A DNA stretch of 64,000 nucleotides from PALSA-270 sp963770915 (GTDB taxonomy: Bacteria > Acidobacteriota > Terriglobia > Terriglobales > Acidobacteriaceae): NCBI GenBank assembly GCA_963770915.1, contig CAVYRG010000001.1, positions 1,860,001 to 1,924,000 of the forward strand, read 5' to 3'. Made by a program: the position numbers and the translations under genes. Of this stretch, positions 24,542 through 33,843 are shown one piece after another (positions within the stretch are counted from its first letter, which is position 1; each line of letters begins with the position of its first letter). The notes beneath the pieces are model-generated. The model ran no database searches. It was not told the DNA's origin and worked only from the letters and a program-made list of their open reading frames with translations.

Positions 24542-27364
24542 TCAAAACTGAGCCACAGCCGCCATGGCTCGTTGGAGTTCCACCTTGAGCTGGTCGATCT
24601 GTTGGTCGGTCCCAAGCGTACCTGCGCGGGCGGCAGTTTCCAGTGCAAAGGCGATGTGGGCCGCGTCGTTAGCCTCGAACATCCGGCAAATGCCTTTGAG
24701 AGTATGGGCGAAAGACTGCAGATGCGCCAAGTCTCCGGCGGCGCGAGCCTGCTCCATTGCGGCCAACGCGGCGTCCGCTTCGGAAGGAAACATTCCGGCT
24801 GCCTTGCGCAATAGGTTTTGGTTGCCGCCGAAGCGGCCAAGCACGAGTTTCACGTCGATGGTTAAGGGCGGGTGCCGTATATCCGGTCGTGGTTTCCGCG
24901 CCGCTCCAGGTGCTGGCTCGGGTGCGGATGGCGCCTCGATCGTTGCGCCCTCATCCCGGGGAGGCAATGACGCATCCGAGCTTTGATCCGAGTTTTTCTC
25001 AATCACCGCAAACAGCGCATCCCTGCTGATCGGCTTGGAGATGTAATCATCCATCCCAGCGGCAAGACATTTCTCGCGGTCTCCGGCCATGGCGTGAGCG
25101 GTCATCGCCACAATGGGGGTGCGGAGTTCGACATTCTCCTGCAGTTTCAAAATTGCGGCAGTGGCTTCGTAGCCGTTCATTTCCGGCATCTGAATATCCA
25201 TGAAAATAAGATCGAAGGCCTTTCTCTGAAATTGCTGAACCGCTTCCCGGCCATCGCCCGCTAAGGTCACAGCGTGTCCCATTTCCCCGAGCATAGCCCG
25301 CGCCACTGCCTGATTTAGAGGGTTATCCTCCGCTAACAGGATTCTCAAGGGACGCCGCGCCTTGGTTGCTGTGAACTTTTTGGGCTCGGTTCTAGGGCTG
25401 GCCGAGTTCCGGAATGCGTCTTTCACCGCGCGCAGAAGCTCGGATTGAGCTGCCGGCTTGATCAGAAAAGTGTCGACCGCGAACTTCCGGCCAGCCTCAA
25501 GGTCTTCAGGATGATCGGCGGAGGCAAGCACAATGACTTTTGAAGTGCCGCGCTGGCCTCTGGCATGAAGCTGCTCTAAGAACGCCCAGCCGTCCATGCC
25601 CGGCATCTGAACATCAAGCACGATCAAATCGGGCAATTGACGCCTGGAAGCGGCTCCTGCGATGACCGCCAAGGCCGCCGAGCCACTCTCCGCCAGTATG
25701 GGTTCCATGTGCCACTGCGCCAGGGTGTCGTGCAGGATCCGACGGTTCGTGGGATTGTCGTCGATTACCAAAGCGCGCTTGCCCTTGAGTTCGTTGAATT
25801 CGAAAGCCGGGCGGTCTTTACTGGTCTCGCTCGATTGGCCGAGCTTGGCGGTGAAATGAAATTCACTCCCCCGGCCAAGCTCACTTTCTGCCCAGATTCT
25901 GCCGTGCATCATCTCCACCAGCCGGGAGGAAATCGTCAAGCCAAGGCCAGTGCCCCCGAAGTGCCGCGTGGAAGAGTTATCCGCCTGCTCAAAGGCCTGG
26001 AAGATTCGCTCCAGGTGTTCCAGAGCGATCCCGATGCCCGTATCGCGCACCGTAAACTTCAGCATGATTTGTCCCGCTTCCGCGGCCTCGAACTTTACGG
26101 AGAGAACCACTTCCCCGGTTTCGGTGAATTTGATGGCGTTTCCCGTCAAGTTAACGATGATCTGCCGCAGCCGTCCCGCGTCGCCCACCACATATTGAGG
26201 AACTGCGCGGTCCCATTCCAGAGCGAGTTCCAGCCTCTTCTGATGTGCGCGCAGCGATAAGGACTTGAGAGTTTCCGTCAGCATGTCGTGTAAGTTGAAG
26301 GGCCGCGGGTCCAGCGATAACTTTCCCGCCTCGATTTTGGAAAAGTCCAAAATGTCATTGATGATCGCAAGCAGCGAGTCAGCCGAGGATTTCACGAGCA
26401 GCAGGTTGTCACGCTGGCGGGGCGAGAGGTCGGTGCCCAGAGTCAGCTCGGTCATGCCCAGAATGCCGTTCATGGGGGTCCGGATTTCATGGCTCATGTT
26501 GGCCAGGAATTCGCTTTTAGCGCGGCTGGCGGCTTCGGCGGCATCCCGGGCCCGCTGCAGCTGCGCATTCACGCTGCGAAGCTCAAAAGTTCGGGAAGCG
26601 ATTTCTTCTTCCAGATGCTCACGGTGGTCCTGCAATTGGGCATCGCGGTCCGCCAGGTCCCGCAACATGGCATTGAAGCTTTCAATCAGCAGCTCAATCT
26701 CCTTGTAGCCGCCGCGAATATCGCGGATCGTGTACTGCTGGTCGTGGGGGATAGAGCGGGCCCGCTGGGCCAGCGCAAAAATGGGATCTGAAATTGTGCG
26801 CTGCAACCGCGATGTCAGAAGGACAACGACCAGCATCGCCAGGCCCAACACCGCACAGGCAATCAGCGCATAGCGATTGCGGCGCGATGTTACATCCGCG
26901 AGATCGACTTCCAGATAGATGGAACCCAGAAGATCGCCCTGGTTGAATATTCTGCGCGTAATTTGGAGCGTGTTCGTGCCAAATACCGTGCTCTCGCGAG
27001 GGGCGGTAGCCAGGAGTCTGGCTCCATCTGCGCCTGGCCGAAGATAGGTCGCAAAGGGCGTGCCGTCACGCAGATAGATCCGTGCACAAACCACGTGCGG
27101 CTCCGACCGCAGGCCGTCGAGAGTTTCCTGGGCGATTTGTGGGTCATCGAATGAAATCGCCGCCGTGCTGTTGGAGCCGACAATTCTCGCCAGGGTGGAC
27201 GCTTCTCTGGCTTTGTAAGCACGAAATGTCAACAGGTCGTAAAGAGTGAATGCGCCGCAAGCCAGCAGCAACGCCGTCGTGCTGATCATCAGAATCATTG
27301 AGGTCAACTTTTGTTTGATGGAAGGGTTCGTCACAAAGGGCCGGTCCGGGCCGATCAAGTTCAC
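24542..27364 (-). CDS. Hybrid sensor histidine kinase with two receivers and Hpt domain
   Basis: 940 residues. Order: membrane segment (about 22-45); short periplasmic sensor of the CHASE8 type (about 50-150, FRAYKAREASTLARIVGSNS); second membrane segment (about 160-180); HAMP; coiled coil; HisKA with LANMSHEIRTPMNGILG; HATPase (DTGIGIALEHLERIFQAFEQ, GGTGLGLTIS); receiver 1 (LVIDDNPTN, VLDVQMPGMDG, IKPA); receiver 2 (LLAEDNPLN, MDIQMPEMNG, SKPIS); C-terminal Hpt with HTLKGI. All key residues are present. This BarA-like layout can relay phosphate internally and pass it to an external regulator. The start appears to be GTG at 27364. CHASE8-type kinases often sit with YfiR-like and TonB receptor genes, as found here at 29259-31963. 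Confidence 0.92.
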   Translation of the reverse strand: MNLIGPDRPFVTNPSIKQKLTSMILMISTTALLLACGAFTLYDLLTFRAYKAREASTLARIVGSNSTAAISFDDPQIAQETLDGLRSEPHVVCARIYLRDGTPFATYLRPGADGARLLATAPRESTVFGTNTLQITRRIFNQGDLLGSIYLEVDLADVTSRRNRYALIACAVLGLAMLVVVLLTSRLQRTISDPIFALAQRARSIPHDQQYTIRDIRGGYKEIELLIESFNAMLRDLADRDAQLQDHREHLEEEIASRTFELRSVNAQLQRARDAAEAASRAKSEFLANMSHEIRTPMNGILGMTELTLGTDLSPRQRDNLLLVKSSADSLLAIINDILDFSKIEAGKLSLDPRPFNLHDMLTETLKSLSLRAHQKRLELALEWDRAVPQYVVGDAGRLRQIIVNLTGNAIKFTETGEVVLSVKFEAAEAGQIMLKFTVRDTGIGIALEHLERIFQAFEQADNSSTRHFGGTGLGLTISSRLVEMMHGRIWAESELGRGSEFHFTAKLGQSSETSKDRPAFEFNELKGKRALVIDDNPTNRRILHDTLAQWHMEPILAESGSAALAVIAGAASRRQLPDLIVLDVQMPGMDGWAFLEQLHARGQRGTSKVIVLASADHPEDLEAGRKFAVDTFLIKPAAQSELLRAVKDAFRNSASPRTEPKKFTATKARRPLRILLAEDNPLNQAVARAMLGEMGHAVTLAGDGREAVQQFQRKAFDLIFMDIQMPEMNGYEATAAILKLQENVELRTPIVAMTAHAMAGDREKCLAAGMDDYISKPISRDALFAVIEKNSDQSSDASLPPRDEGATIEAPSAPEPAPGAARKPRPDIRHPPLTIDVKLVLGRFGGNQNLLRKAAGMFPSEADAALAAMEQARAAGDLAHLQSFAHTLKGICRMFEANDAAHIAFALETAARAGTLGTDQQIDQLKVELQRAMAAVAQF

Positions 27365-27576
27365 CGTGACCCGGGTCAGCTACCGCTCCAGAATGGGCAA
27401 TTGATGCGTGCCCTTTCGAGCAAAGCCCCCGTGGCCGAGGGACTAATTGTTGAATCGGCGTAACTCCGTGAATCTTTAGGTACGAACGGCGGGATCAAGG
27501 CGGCGAATCGATTTGCCCTAGCGGCTGAAGACTTGCTGCCGCTGGCCGATGTAGGGGGACAGGAATAGAGGGCAGC

Positions 27577-29250
27577 TTGTCGCCTTCCGCCTTTCTTGTG
27601 AGCACAGCACGGGCACCAATTCCGCCTCGCAAACGCGCGGTGCTGATTGCCGATGACGACGCCATTTTTCGCACCGTGGCCTCGGAACTGGTCGCATCGT
27701 GGGGATACGAATATACGGCCGTGGACAACGGCGAGACTGCTTTACAAGCCCTGCGACAACCGCACCCTCCCACGATCGCGGTACTGGACTGGCTGATGCC
27801 CAGGGTCACGGGGACAGAAATCTGCCGACAGATTCGCCAGGATGGCAGCCCGCAATATATCTATTTCATTCTCGTTTCCGCGCGCGACGGCCGCGAAGAC
27901 ACGCTCGAAGGCCTGCGTTCGGGTGCGGATGCCTACATCAGCAAGCCGCTCGACGCAGAGGAGATGCGCGCCAAGCTTGAAATCGCCGATCGCATCTTGT
28001 TCATGGAAGAGTCATTGCGGGACTTGAACACGGAAACCGAATTGTTTATCAATTCTGTTCCCTCAATTCTCATCGGGACCGACTGCGCGGGCAGAATCAG
28101 CCGCTGGAATCAGGCCTCGAGGATGGTATTCGGTCTGGACCCGGAGGATGTCATGGGCCGGACACTGGAAGATTGCAACATTCAATGGACGGCCGCCGGC
28201 ATTCAGAGCAAAGTCGAAACCGTCCTAAAAACTGGCTTAGTAACCCGGATGGACGAGTTGGCCATTCGCCGCGATGAAACTCTCCGTGTGCTTGCCCTCA
28301 ACATTCATCCTCTGCGCTCGCATATGGGGAAGGTCATCGGCAGCATTGTCGTAGGGGCGGACATCACGGGGAAGAAGGTTTTGGAGGACCAACTCCGTCA
28401 GGCGCAGAAACTTGAGGCCATTGGTCAGCTGGCGGCTGGCATCGCGCACGAAATCAATACCCCCACGCAATTCGTCAACGACAATGTGAACTTTTTTAAG
28501 GACTCGTGGGCGGGGCTCTCGGGGTTGCTCACCTCCGTGCGCAAACTCTACTCCGAATCAGGGCCGAGCGCGGGCCAACCCGAGGGTCTGCTGGAGGTGA
28601 TTGCCGCCGGAAAAGAAGTGGACTTGGACTATCTCAGCCAGGAAGTTCCCAAAGCCATCGATCAAACCCTGGATGGCCTGCAGCGCATCAAGAAAATCGT
28701 TCGCGCCATGAAGGAATTTTCCCACCCGGGCTCCCAGCAGCGCCAGCTGGCAGACCTGAACCGGGCCATCCAGAATACGATTACCGTGACGCGGAACGAA
28801 TGGAAATACCTGGCCGATCTGGATACCGATCTCGCCCCGGATTTGCCGCAGGTGCCGTGCTTTGTCGACCAATTCAACCAGGTGATTCTCAACCTGCTGA
28901 TCAATGCCGCGCACGCCATTCAGGATGTGGCCGGACAGCGGAGCGAGAGCAAAGGCCGCATCACCGTCAGCACCCGCCGCGAACGCGATTCTGTCTTAAT
29001 CAGCATTGCGGACACGGGCAAAGGCATTCCCGAAGATATTCGCCATCGGATTTTCGAGCCCTTTTTCAGCACCAAGGAAGTCGGTCGCGGAACCGGCCAA
29101 GGGCTGGCGTTGGCGCACGCCACTATCGTGAACGAGCACAGAGGAAGAATCTGGTTCGAATCGGACGTCGGCAAGGGAACGACGTTCTTCATCCAACTCC
29201 CGCTACGCGTTGAGGCGGAAAACCAGGCGGCGGCCGCAGGGCGGCAGTAA
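27577..29250 (+). CDS. Receiver-PAS-histidine kinase (cytoplasmic)
   Basis: 557 residues without membrane segments. An N-terminal receiver (about 18-140; LIADDDAIF, VLDWLMPRVTG, ISKPLD) is followed by a PAS domain (about 150-270, INSVPSILIGTDCAGRISRW), then HisKA with LAAGIAHEINTPTQFVNDNV, and a HATPase (NLLINAAHAI, ADTGKGIPEDI, GRGTGQGLALAH). The HEINTPTQ form of the H-box is a recognisable kinase subclass. The start is TTG at 27577 after GAGGG; GTG at 27598 is an alternative. It is divergent from the hybrid kinase and convergent with the YfiR-like gene (8-base gap). A receiver-first layout suggests it accepts phosphate from another kinase, perhaps its divergent neighbour. Confidence 0.92.
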   Translation: MSPSAFLVSTARAPIPPRKRAVLIADDDAIFRTVASELVASWGYEYTAVDNGETALQALRQPHPPTIAVLDWLMPRVTGTEICRQIRQDGSPQYIYFILVSARDGREDTLEGLRSGADAYISKPLDAEEMRAKLEIADRILFMEESLRDLNTETELFINSVPSILIGTDCAGRISRWNQASRMVFGLDPEDVMGRTLEDCNIQWTAAGIQSKVETVLKTGLVTRMDELAIRRDETLRVLALNIHPLRSHMGKVIGSIVVGADITGKKVLEDQLRQAQKLEAIGQLAAGIAHEINTPTQFVNDNVNFFKDSWAGLSGLLTSVRKLYSESGPSAGQPEGLLEVIAAGKEVDLDYLSQEVPKAIDQTLDGLQRIKKIVRAMKEFSHPGSQQRQLADLNRAIQNTITVTRNEWKYLADLDTDLAPDLPQVPCFVDQFNQVILNLLINAAHAIQDVAGQRSESKGRITVSTRRERDSVLISIADTGKGIPEDIRHRIFEPFFSTKEVGRGTGQGLALAHATIVNEHRGRIWFESDVGKGTTFFIQLPLRVEAENQAAAAGRQ

Positions 29251-29258
29251 CCCGGTTT

Positions 29259-29855
29259 CTAGTGAACTAGATTGGACACCTGCTGCAACTTGGCGCTGAT
29301 TTTGAGGTTGGCGCGAGTCGCAGCGGCCACGTTGAGGTCAACGCGCACGCGGGCGCCCTCGATTCTCAAATCGGCAATCCCGCCCCGTTCCGCGAAAGAA
29401 TCGAAGTCCGCAACTGTAAAAGTCGCGGTCGCCTTGAGTGCATCCACGATTTCCCCTGCGTGATCCTCTACTGATTTACTAACGAACAGCACTTGGCAGT
29501 GGTGAACCGCCGTAAGATCCAGATTCTTGAGCCGTTGGACGGTCAGTCTCCGGCCCTCGCCGGAAGTTTTTCCGGCGATCGTCTGATCCAACCGATCCCC
29601 GAAAGGGTCTTCTCCCACAACGCAAATGACAAAGGGCGAATTTTGATTTGCGAATGCCCCCTCCGGCCAGGTGACGTACTTGGAAAAATTGTAGAGATAG
29701 GCCGCCTTTATGGTGTACTCATCCATCTGGGCGAGCGCGCTGACGCCGGCCAACATGAGAGAACACAGAAGTGCAATCCGACTGGCCCGTCGCCATGCGA
29801 AACCAGACCAAACGCGGCTGCGACCGGATGCGCATTTTGGCATATGCAAAATCAC
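29259..29855 (-). CDS. YfiR-like periplasmic protein (DUF4154)
   Basis: 198 residues. A signal peptide of about 40 residues ends in ALAQ. The mature domain opens with YTIKAAYLYNFSKYVTWPEG, the defining motif of the YfiR/DUF4154 family, and continues with FVICVVGEDPFGDRLDQTI and VLFVSKSVEDHAGEIV. Family members act in the periplasm as modulators of membrane sensors or cyclases. The start is GTG (29855) or ATG (29843); neither has a strong ribosome-binding site. It begins 5 bases after the TonB receptor stop codon, so the two are co-transcribed. It probably works with the CHASE8-type hybrid kinase at 24542. Confidence 0.9.
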   Translation of the reverse strand: MILHMPKCASGRSRVWSGFAWRRASRIALLCSLMLAGVSALAQMDEYTIKAAYLYNFSKYVTWPEGAFANQNSPFVICVVGEDPFGDRLDQTIAGKTSGEGRRLTVQRLKNLDLTAVHHCQVLFVSKSVEDHAGEIVDALKATATFTVADFDSFAERGGIADLRIEGARVRVDLNVAAATRANLKISAKLQQVSNLVH

Positions 29856-29860
29856 AATCT

Positions 29861-31963
29861 TTAGAACCTGGCCGTTACCGCCACGCGAAAGTTTCTTCCG
29901 TCTTGAGGAATGGCATTCTCGGGGTCTTCCGGCCGCGCCGGATCGGAGTATTTCTTATCGAGCAGGTTGTACAAACTGGCAGAGACGTCCAAGTGCCGTC
30001 TGAACGTGTGCCCCAAAAGAGTGAAATTGAAAACCTGGTAAGCGCCAGCGGCATTCCCAGCGAGCGTATAACGTGGTCCTATGTATTGCCCCTCCAGGCT
30101 GGCAAAAAGCCGTTTGTGCGCGAGGGGAAGGCTGAGGTTGAATTTGGCCATCTGGGCGGGCGAGTTACTGAGAGGGAGATCGCCCGGACCTCCCTTTCCT
30201 GCATCCACCAGGCTCAGGCTCACCGTACCTTGCAGCCCACTCGCAGACTTCCCTGTAAACGCGATTTCAGTTCCGGTGGCAATCGCCGCGCCGGAGTTTT
30301 CATAGATCAGCAGAGAGCTGTTGGGGGCTGGCTCCTGGGTAATGAGGCGGTTGACGCGATTGGTGAAGACGGCGCCCGACAGCCGGAAGTGTGGTCCGAA
30401 CCAATGCTCGGCATCTAATTCGAACCCTTTCATGGTCTCCGGTTTGAGCGCCGAATTGTCGACCACTAACCCGGGCACATCGGGGGAAGTTTCGAATACC
30501 TCAGGCGCTCGAAAAGCGCTTCCATAGAGCAATTTGAAGGTTGTCTTTTCAAACGGATGGTAGATCAATCCTAAGCGAGGATTGGCCGTGCCTCCGAACC
30601 CGGAAAGAGAGGTGGTTGCCGGAGCCTGATTTCCCAGTATGTCCGTGACTGTCCCGCGTGGATAGCGGTCATAGCGGACTCCCGCACTCAGGGTAAGTTT
30701 GCGCGTGATGGAGTAGTCATCCTCTGCGTAGAATCCCACGTTCCATGATCTGCCAAGGTCCTGCTCGAAGGTGTTGGTCGCGGCGGCGTAGTCGCCTTGG
30801 TCCTGGCGGAGATTGTCCCGGATCTCTGCTCCGAAGGTGAGCTTGTGTTTCCGGTGGAGGGCGCCATTGACTTTCACCTCGCCCGTCCACCAGTTTCCCC
30901 GGTCGGAGAATTTGTCGACGGGAGCGTTTGGGTCCGGATTGTAGGCTAAAGGAGCTTCCAGCCGATGCTGATCGTAGGAAGTGCGCGCGTCCAGTTGCCA
31001 CTTCTCGCTGAGGGAATGCTGGTATTGGAGATCGAAGTACTGATGATCATCGTAGTTGCGGGTCCGCGGGTCGTTGAACACAGTCCCAAAGTAAGCAGTC
31101 GGCGCTCCCTTGTTGCGCTGACTGAAGACTCCCCGAAGAGTAAAGCCGCGATAGGAAACGGTAGCGAGAAAGTGTTCGTGGGTTTCATCGTCGTCATGTT
31201 CCGCAATGCCGTTATTGGTTGCGGGGTTGTCGAATTCGGGGAAGAAAAGATTCCGGCCTCGGCTGTTGTAGAGAGTGCCGGAGACCATGAAGCCAATTCC
31301 CTTATATTGTCCTCCGTAGCTTGCACGGCCTTTGTAAGTTTGAAAACTTCCTGGTTGGAAACTCAATTCCCAACCCTTGAGCTTGGAGGAATCACGGGTA
31401 ATAACGTTGATGACGCCGAAGAAAGCGTTGCTACCGTAAAGAGAGGAACTCGGACCGATCACGACTTCTACGCGGTCGATTAAGTCCACATCGACAGGAA
31501 ACTCTGTGCCTAGCGTGGCCTGCCCGAAGGTGTTGTCGTTGATGCGATGGCCGTCGATGAGCACCAGGACGCGGCTGTTCCAGTCTCCCAGGCGGCTGAA
31601 ACCGCGCACCCCAATAAAGCTGTAGTTGCGATCATAGGTAATGTACACGCCGGACACGCTGCGTAATATATCTGCCAATGTGCGATACCCGAATTTTTGT
31701 ATCTCGTCGGCGGTGATGATGGTTACCGAGGCAGGCACATCGCTGACGTTCTGCAGTTGCCGCGTAGCACTGTAGACCTTGACATTGGCCAATTCGTCCA
31801 GAGTCATGTCCGCTGCCCTTTTGTTCTGCGGCGTTTGATCGACAGAATCCGAAGACGGCTGCAGACTCCCGGAATCCGCGCTGCCTGCCTGCGCCGTCAG
31901 GGTAACCGGGAAAGACCACACGACGAGGATGACCAGCCCGAAGGCGGCAAGTGGAAATCTCAT
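29861..31963 (-). CDS. TonB-dependent outer-membrane receptor
   Basis: About 700 residues from the ATG at 31963 (GGGGGCG just upstream; GTG at 31975 is an alternative). Signal peptide (about 5-25), plug domain (about 65-190: ADEIQKFGYRTLADILRSVS, VRGFSRLGDWNSRVLVLIDG, IDRVEVVIGPSSSLYGSNAF), then a 22-strand-type barrel ending in FRVAVTARF with terminal Phe. No N-terminal signalling domain is evident. Substrate unknown; the barrel entry resembles siderophore/vitamin-type receptors rather than SusC. Its pairing with a YfiR-like protein and a hybrid kinase suggests ligand sensing coupled to uptake. Confidence 0.92.
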   Translation of the reverse strand: MRFPLAAFGLVILVVWSFPVTLTAQAGSADSGSLQPSSDSVDQTPQNKRAADMTLDELANVKVYSATRQLQNVSDVPASVTIITADEIQKFGYRTLADILRSVSGVYITYDRNYSFIGVRGFSRLGDWNSRVLVLIDGHRINDNTFGQATLGTEFPVDVDLIDRVEVVIGPSSSLYGSNAFFGVINVITRDSSKLKGWELSFQPGSFQTYKGRASYGGQYKGIGFMVSGTLYNSRGRNLFFPEFDNPATNNGIAEHDDDETHEHFLATVSYRGFTLRGVFSQRNKGAPTAYFGTVFNDPRTRNYDDHQYFDLQYQHSLSEKWQLDARTSYDQHRLEAPLAYNPDPNAPVDKFSDRGNWWTGEVKVNGALHRKHKLTFGAEIRDNLRQDQGDYAAATNTFEQDLGRSWNVGFYAEDDYSITRKLTLSAGVRYDRYPRGTVTDILGNQAPATTSLSGFGGTANPRLGLIYHPFEKTTFKLLYGSAFRAPEVFETSPDVPGLVVDNSALKPETMKGFELDAEHWFGPHFRLSGAVFTNRVNRLITQEPAPNSSLLIYENSGAAIATGTEIAFTGKSASGLQGTVSLSLVDAGKGGPGDLPLSNSPAQMAKFNLSLPLAHKRLFASLEGQYIGPRYTLAGNAAGAYQVFNFTLLGHTFRRHLDVSASLYNLLDKKYSDPARPEDPENAIPQDGRNFRVAVTARF

Positions 31964-32098
31964 TTTCGCCCCCACGAACGAGAAGACTCGGGCGAATAGC
32001 CCCTTCGGAACTACATCGGCAGGGTGATGGAGTTCATTACTGTAAAGTGCCCAGGAATTGAACAGGATGAGTGTTTTGGAAGGAGCGGGTCTTTCTGG

Positions 32099-33637
32099 CT
32101 AGGATGCCTTCGTCCTGGCGAAGACCTGGCGCGAAGCTTCCCCTGCCGCAGAGAGGTTGGCCAGCCACATCTCGGTATATTCTCGAGCGAGCACAATGCC
32201 GTCGGCGCCCCCGTCGAATGCCGCAAAGACCTCCTCCTTTACGCTCTCCGGAGTGGTTTTTGCTTGGCCGGGCCCCGTGGGCACGTCGATATCGACGCTG
32301 GCGTAGATTTGAATTTCATGCCCGGTATCGGCGATGGCTCGCTTGGTCTCGCGAACCAGGTAGTCGGTGGGCGCGAGCCCGTTCTTGACGATCTCCGCTA
32401 ACGGCTTTTCGTCATAGCCCATAATTCTGTAGTAGGCGGGCAGGAATTGCTCCGGCGCCATGTCGGCAAAGATCGTCGTACACAGGTGATCGACGAAGCC
32501 CGCCATGCGAGCGCCGCCGGCATTGCTGTAGGTTGCGAGCTTGATGAAATCGGTGTAGTGCTTGATTTCAGAGTAGTCTTCGACGGCGCTGTAAAACGGA
32601 CTGAAGGTCGTTATCTGCACGATGTGAAATCCGAAGGGCTTTTGGGGAGCGAGCATCTTCGCGGTTCCGTACAGTTCGGCGCGAACCTCGTGGTAGCTGT
32701 CGTTCCACAGCGTGTGCCAGCTTAGGGTTTCGGGAAACTGCAGAAGGGTTCGAAAGAATTCGACGAAATATCCATCTTGGGCACGCTGTTGTTTCTTGGC
32801 AGCCGCGAACAGCTTGTCGAGCTGGATGAGTCCTCGCTGCGCCCGCTCAACCGAGATTCCCCGCTCCCTCCCCTTCGCTCGGCAGAACTCGCAGAAGCAC
32901 GAGATGCCTTGCGTGTTCCATCCCCCGCCAATCAGATTATCGAGTGGCCCCAGGCGCTCGCATCCCCAGATGATGCCGGCGACCTCCTCTGGGTACTGCG
33001 ACAGGTAGCTCTCGATCCTCCCCCGCAATTGGGCGCGGTAATTGGGATGATTCCAGCAGGCGCTGTCAGTGCGCCGGCCATAAATGTCGACTTCACACAC
33101 CTCGGAGAAGCCGGGGAATAGATGGGCCATGTAAGGGCTGGTGTTGTTGTAGTCCCAGGCAAAAAAATCCATGCCGCGAGCCTTCATCTTGGGACCGACT
33201 TCGCGGATGACGTTGAAGGGATTCGGCGAGCGGCCGCCTTTCAGCGTGGTGCCCTGAAAATACTTGGAGTCGGCGTCGTAGTACGCGCCACCGGCGTCGA
33301 TCACCCCGTACTTGCCGTGGTCAGGCAAAATAATGGGTCCGTCTTTCACGATCTGCCCTGAGCCGGGAAGAAACGTGAAGGCGAATACCGTGTTGACGTT
33401 GCCTTTCTCCTGCAGGTTATCGAGCAGATTGTCGATGCCCTCATCCTGCCAGGCGTAGGCTTTGACCTGCGTGGCCACGAGGTTCTTGCGGATGACGGTC
33501 GCATTGCTGTCCTCACGGCGGGGGACGTTGGCTGGCTTCTGTTCGGCCGTCGCGGGAGCGCTGGAGCCCAGGCCGGCTCCGGCCGACAGTACTCCCAGCA
33601 TTTGAACAAACCTCCTCCGGTCCAGTTCCAAGCTCAT
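32099..33637 (-). CDS. Tat-exported TIM-barrel-like protein, possible glycoside hydrolase
   Basis: 512 residues with a twin-arginine leader (LDRRRFVQMLGVLSAGAGLG), so export in folded form is expected. The mature part has features of a glycoside-hydrolase-like TIM barrel: YAWQDEGIDNLLDNLQEKGN, MDFFAWDYNN, VAGIIWGCERLGPL with a possible catalytic acid, and a CFCEFCRAKG Cys cluster that may bind metal. I cannot assign a CAZy family. AGGAGAAGGAA precedes the ATG. It is divergent from a LacI-family regulator, which points to carbohydrate-linked control. Confidence 0.7.
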   Translation of the reverse strand: MSLELDRRRFVQMLGVLSAGAGLGSSAPATAEQKPANVPRREDSNATVIRKNLVATQVKAYAWQDEGIDNLLDNLQEKGNVNTVFAFTFLPGSGQIVKDGPIILPDHGKYGVIDAGGAYYDADSKYFQGTTLKGGRSPNPFNVIREVGPKMKARGMDFFAWDYNNTSPYMAHLFPGFSEVCEVDIYGRRTDSACWNHPNYRAQLRGRIESYLSQYPEEVAGIIWGCERLGPLDNLIGGGWNTQGISCFCEFCRAKGRERGISVERAQRGLIQLDKLFAAAKKQQRAQDGYFVEFFRTLLQFPETLSWHTLWNDSYHEVRAELYGTAKMLAPQKPFGFHIVQITTFSPFYSAVEDYSEIKHYTDFIKLATYSNAGGARMAGFVDHLCTTIFADMAPEQFLPAYYRIMGYDEKPLAEIVKNGLAPTDYLVRETKRAIADTGHEIQIYASVDIDVPTGPGQAKTTPESVKEEVFAAFDGGADGIVLAREYTEMWLANLSAAGEASRQVFARTKAS

Positions 33638-33665
33638 TTCCTTCTCCTGATGATTGACGGGCTCG

Positions 33666-33692
33666 ATTGTATCTAGCCATCTTCATCGCCAA
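33666..33692 (-). promoter_or_regulatory. Possible promoter of the Tat-exported protein gene
   Basis: On the minus strand, TTGGCG (33692-33687) and TACAAT (33671-33666) are separated by 15 bases, 29 bases upstream of the ATG at 33637. The -10 is good, but the spacing is shorter than ideal. Confidence 0.35.
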
Positions 33693-33742
33693 CGGAAGTT
33701 TTTCCACAATACCGGCATCGGCCCTGGTGCACAGGCCGTAGC

Positions 33743-33754
33743 GGAAACGTTTCC
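33743..33754. promoter_or_regulatory. Perfect palindrome GGAAACGTTTCC, probable LacI-family operator
   Basis: A 12-bp perfect palindrome with a central CG, the usual core of LacI/PurR-type operators. It lies between the divergent Tat-protein and LacI-family genes. No second copy was noticed in the window. Confidence 0.65.
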
Positions 33755-33843
33755 AGCGTAATCATGCCATTCTTTCAGGGCCAAGCGGAATAGCTCCACA
33801 GAACGAGTAAAATTTCGAAGGCCTGCAAAGCAACACGATCGCC

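Noticed and set aside
27395..27448. A GGGCA/TGCCC hairpin followed by GCAAAGCC and GTGGCC, recalling the c-di-GMP-I (GEMM) riboswitch core upstream of the receiver-PAS kinase gene.
   Set aside because: The 5' half of the GEMM core (GGGCAAACC with its P2 stem) is missing and the junction lengths do not fit. The resemblance is probably chance.
33660..33840. A strong promoter for the LacI-family gene with TAAAAT at 33808.
   Set aside because: No acceptable -35 hexamer is found at 16-18 bases upstream, so only the palindrome is reported.
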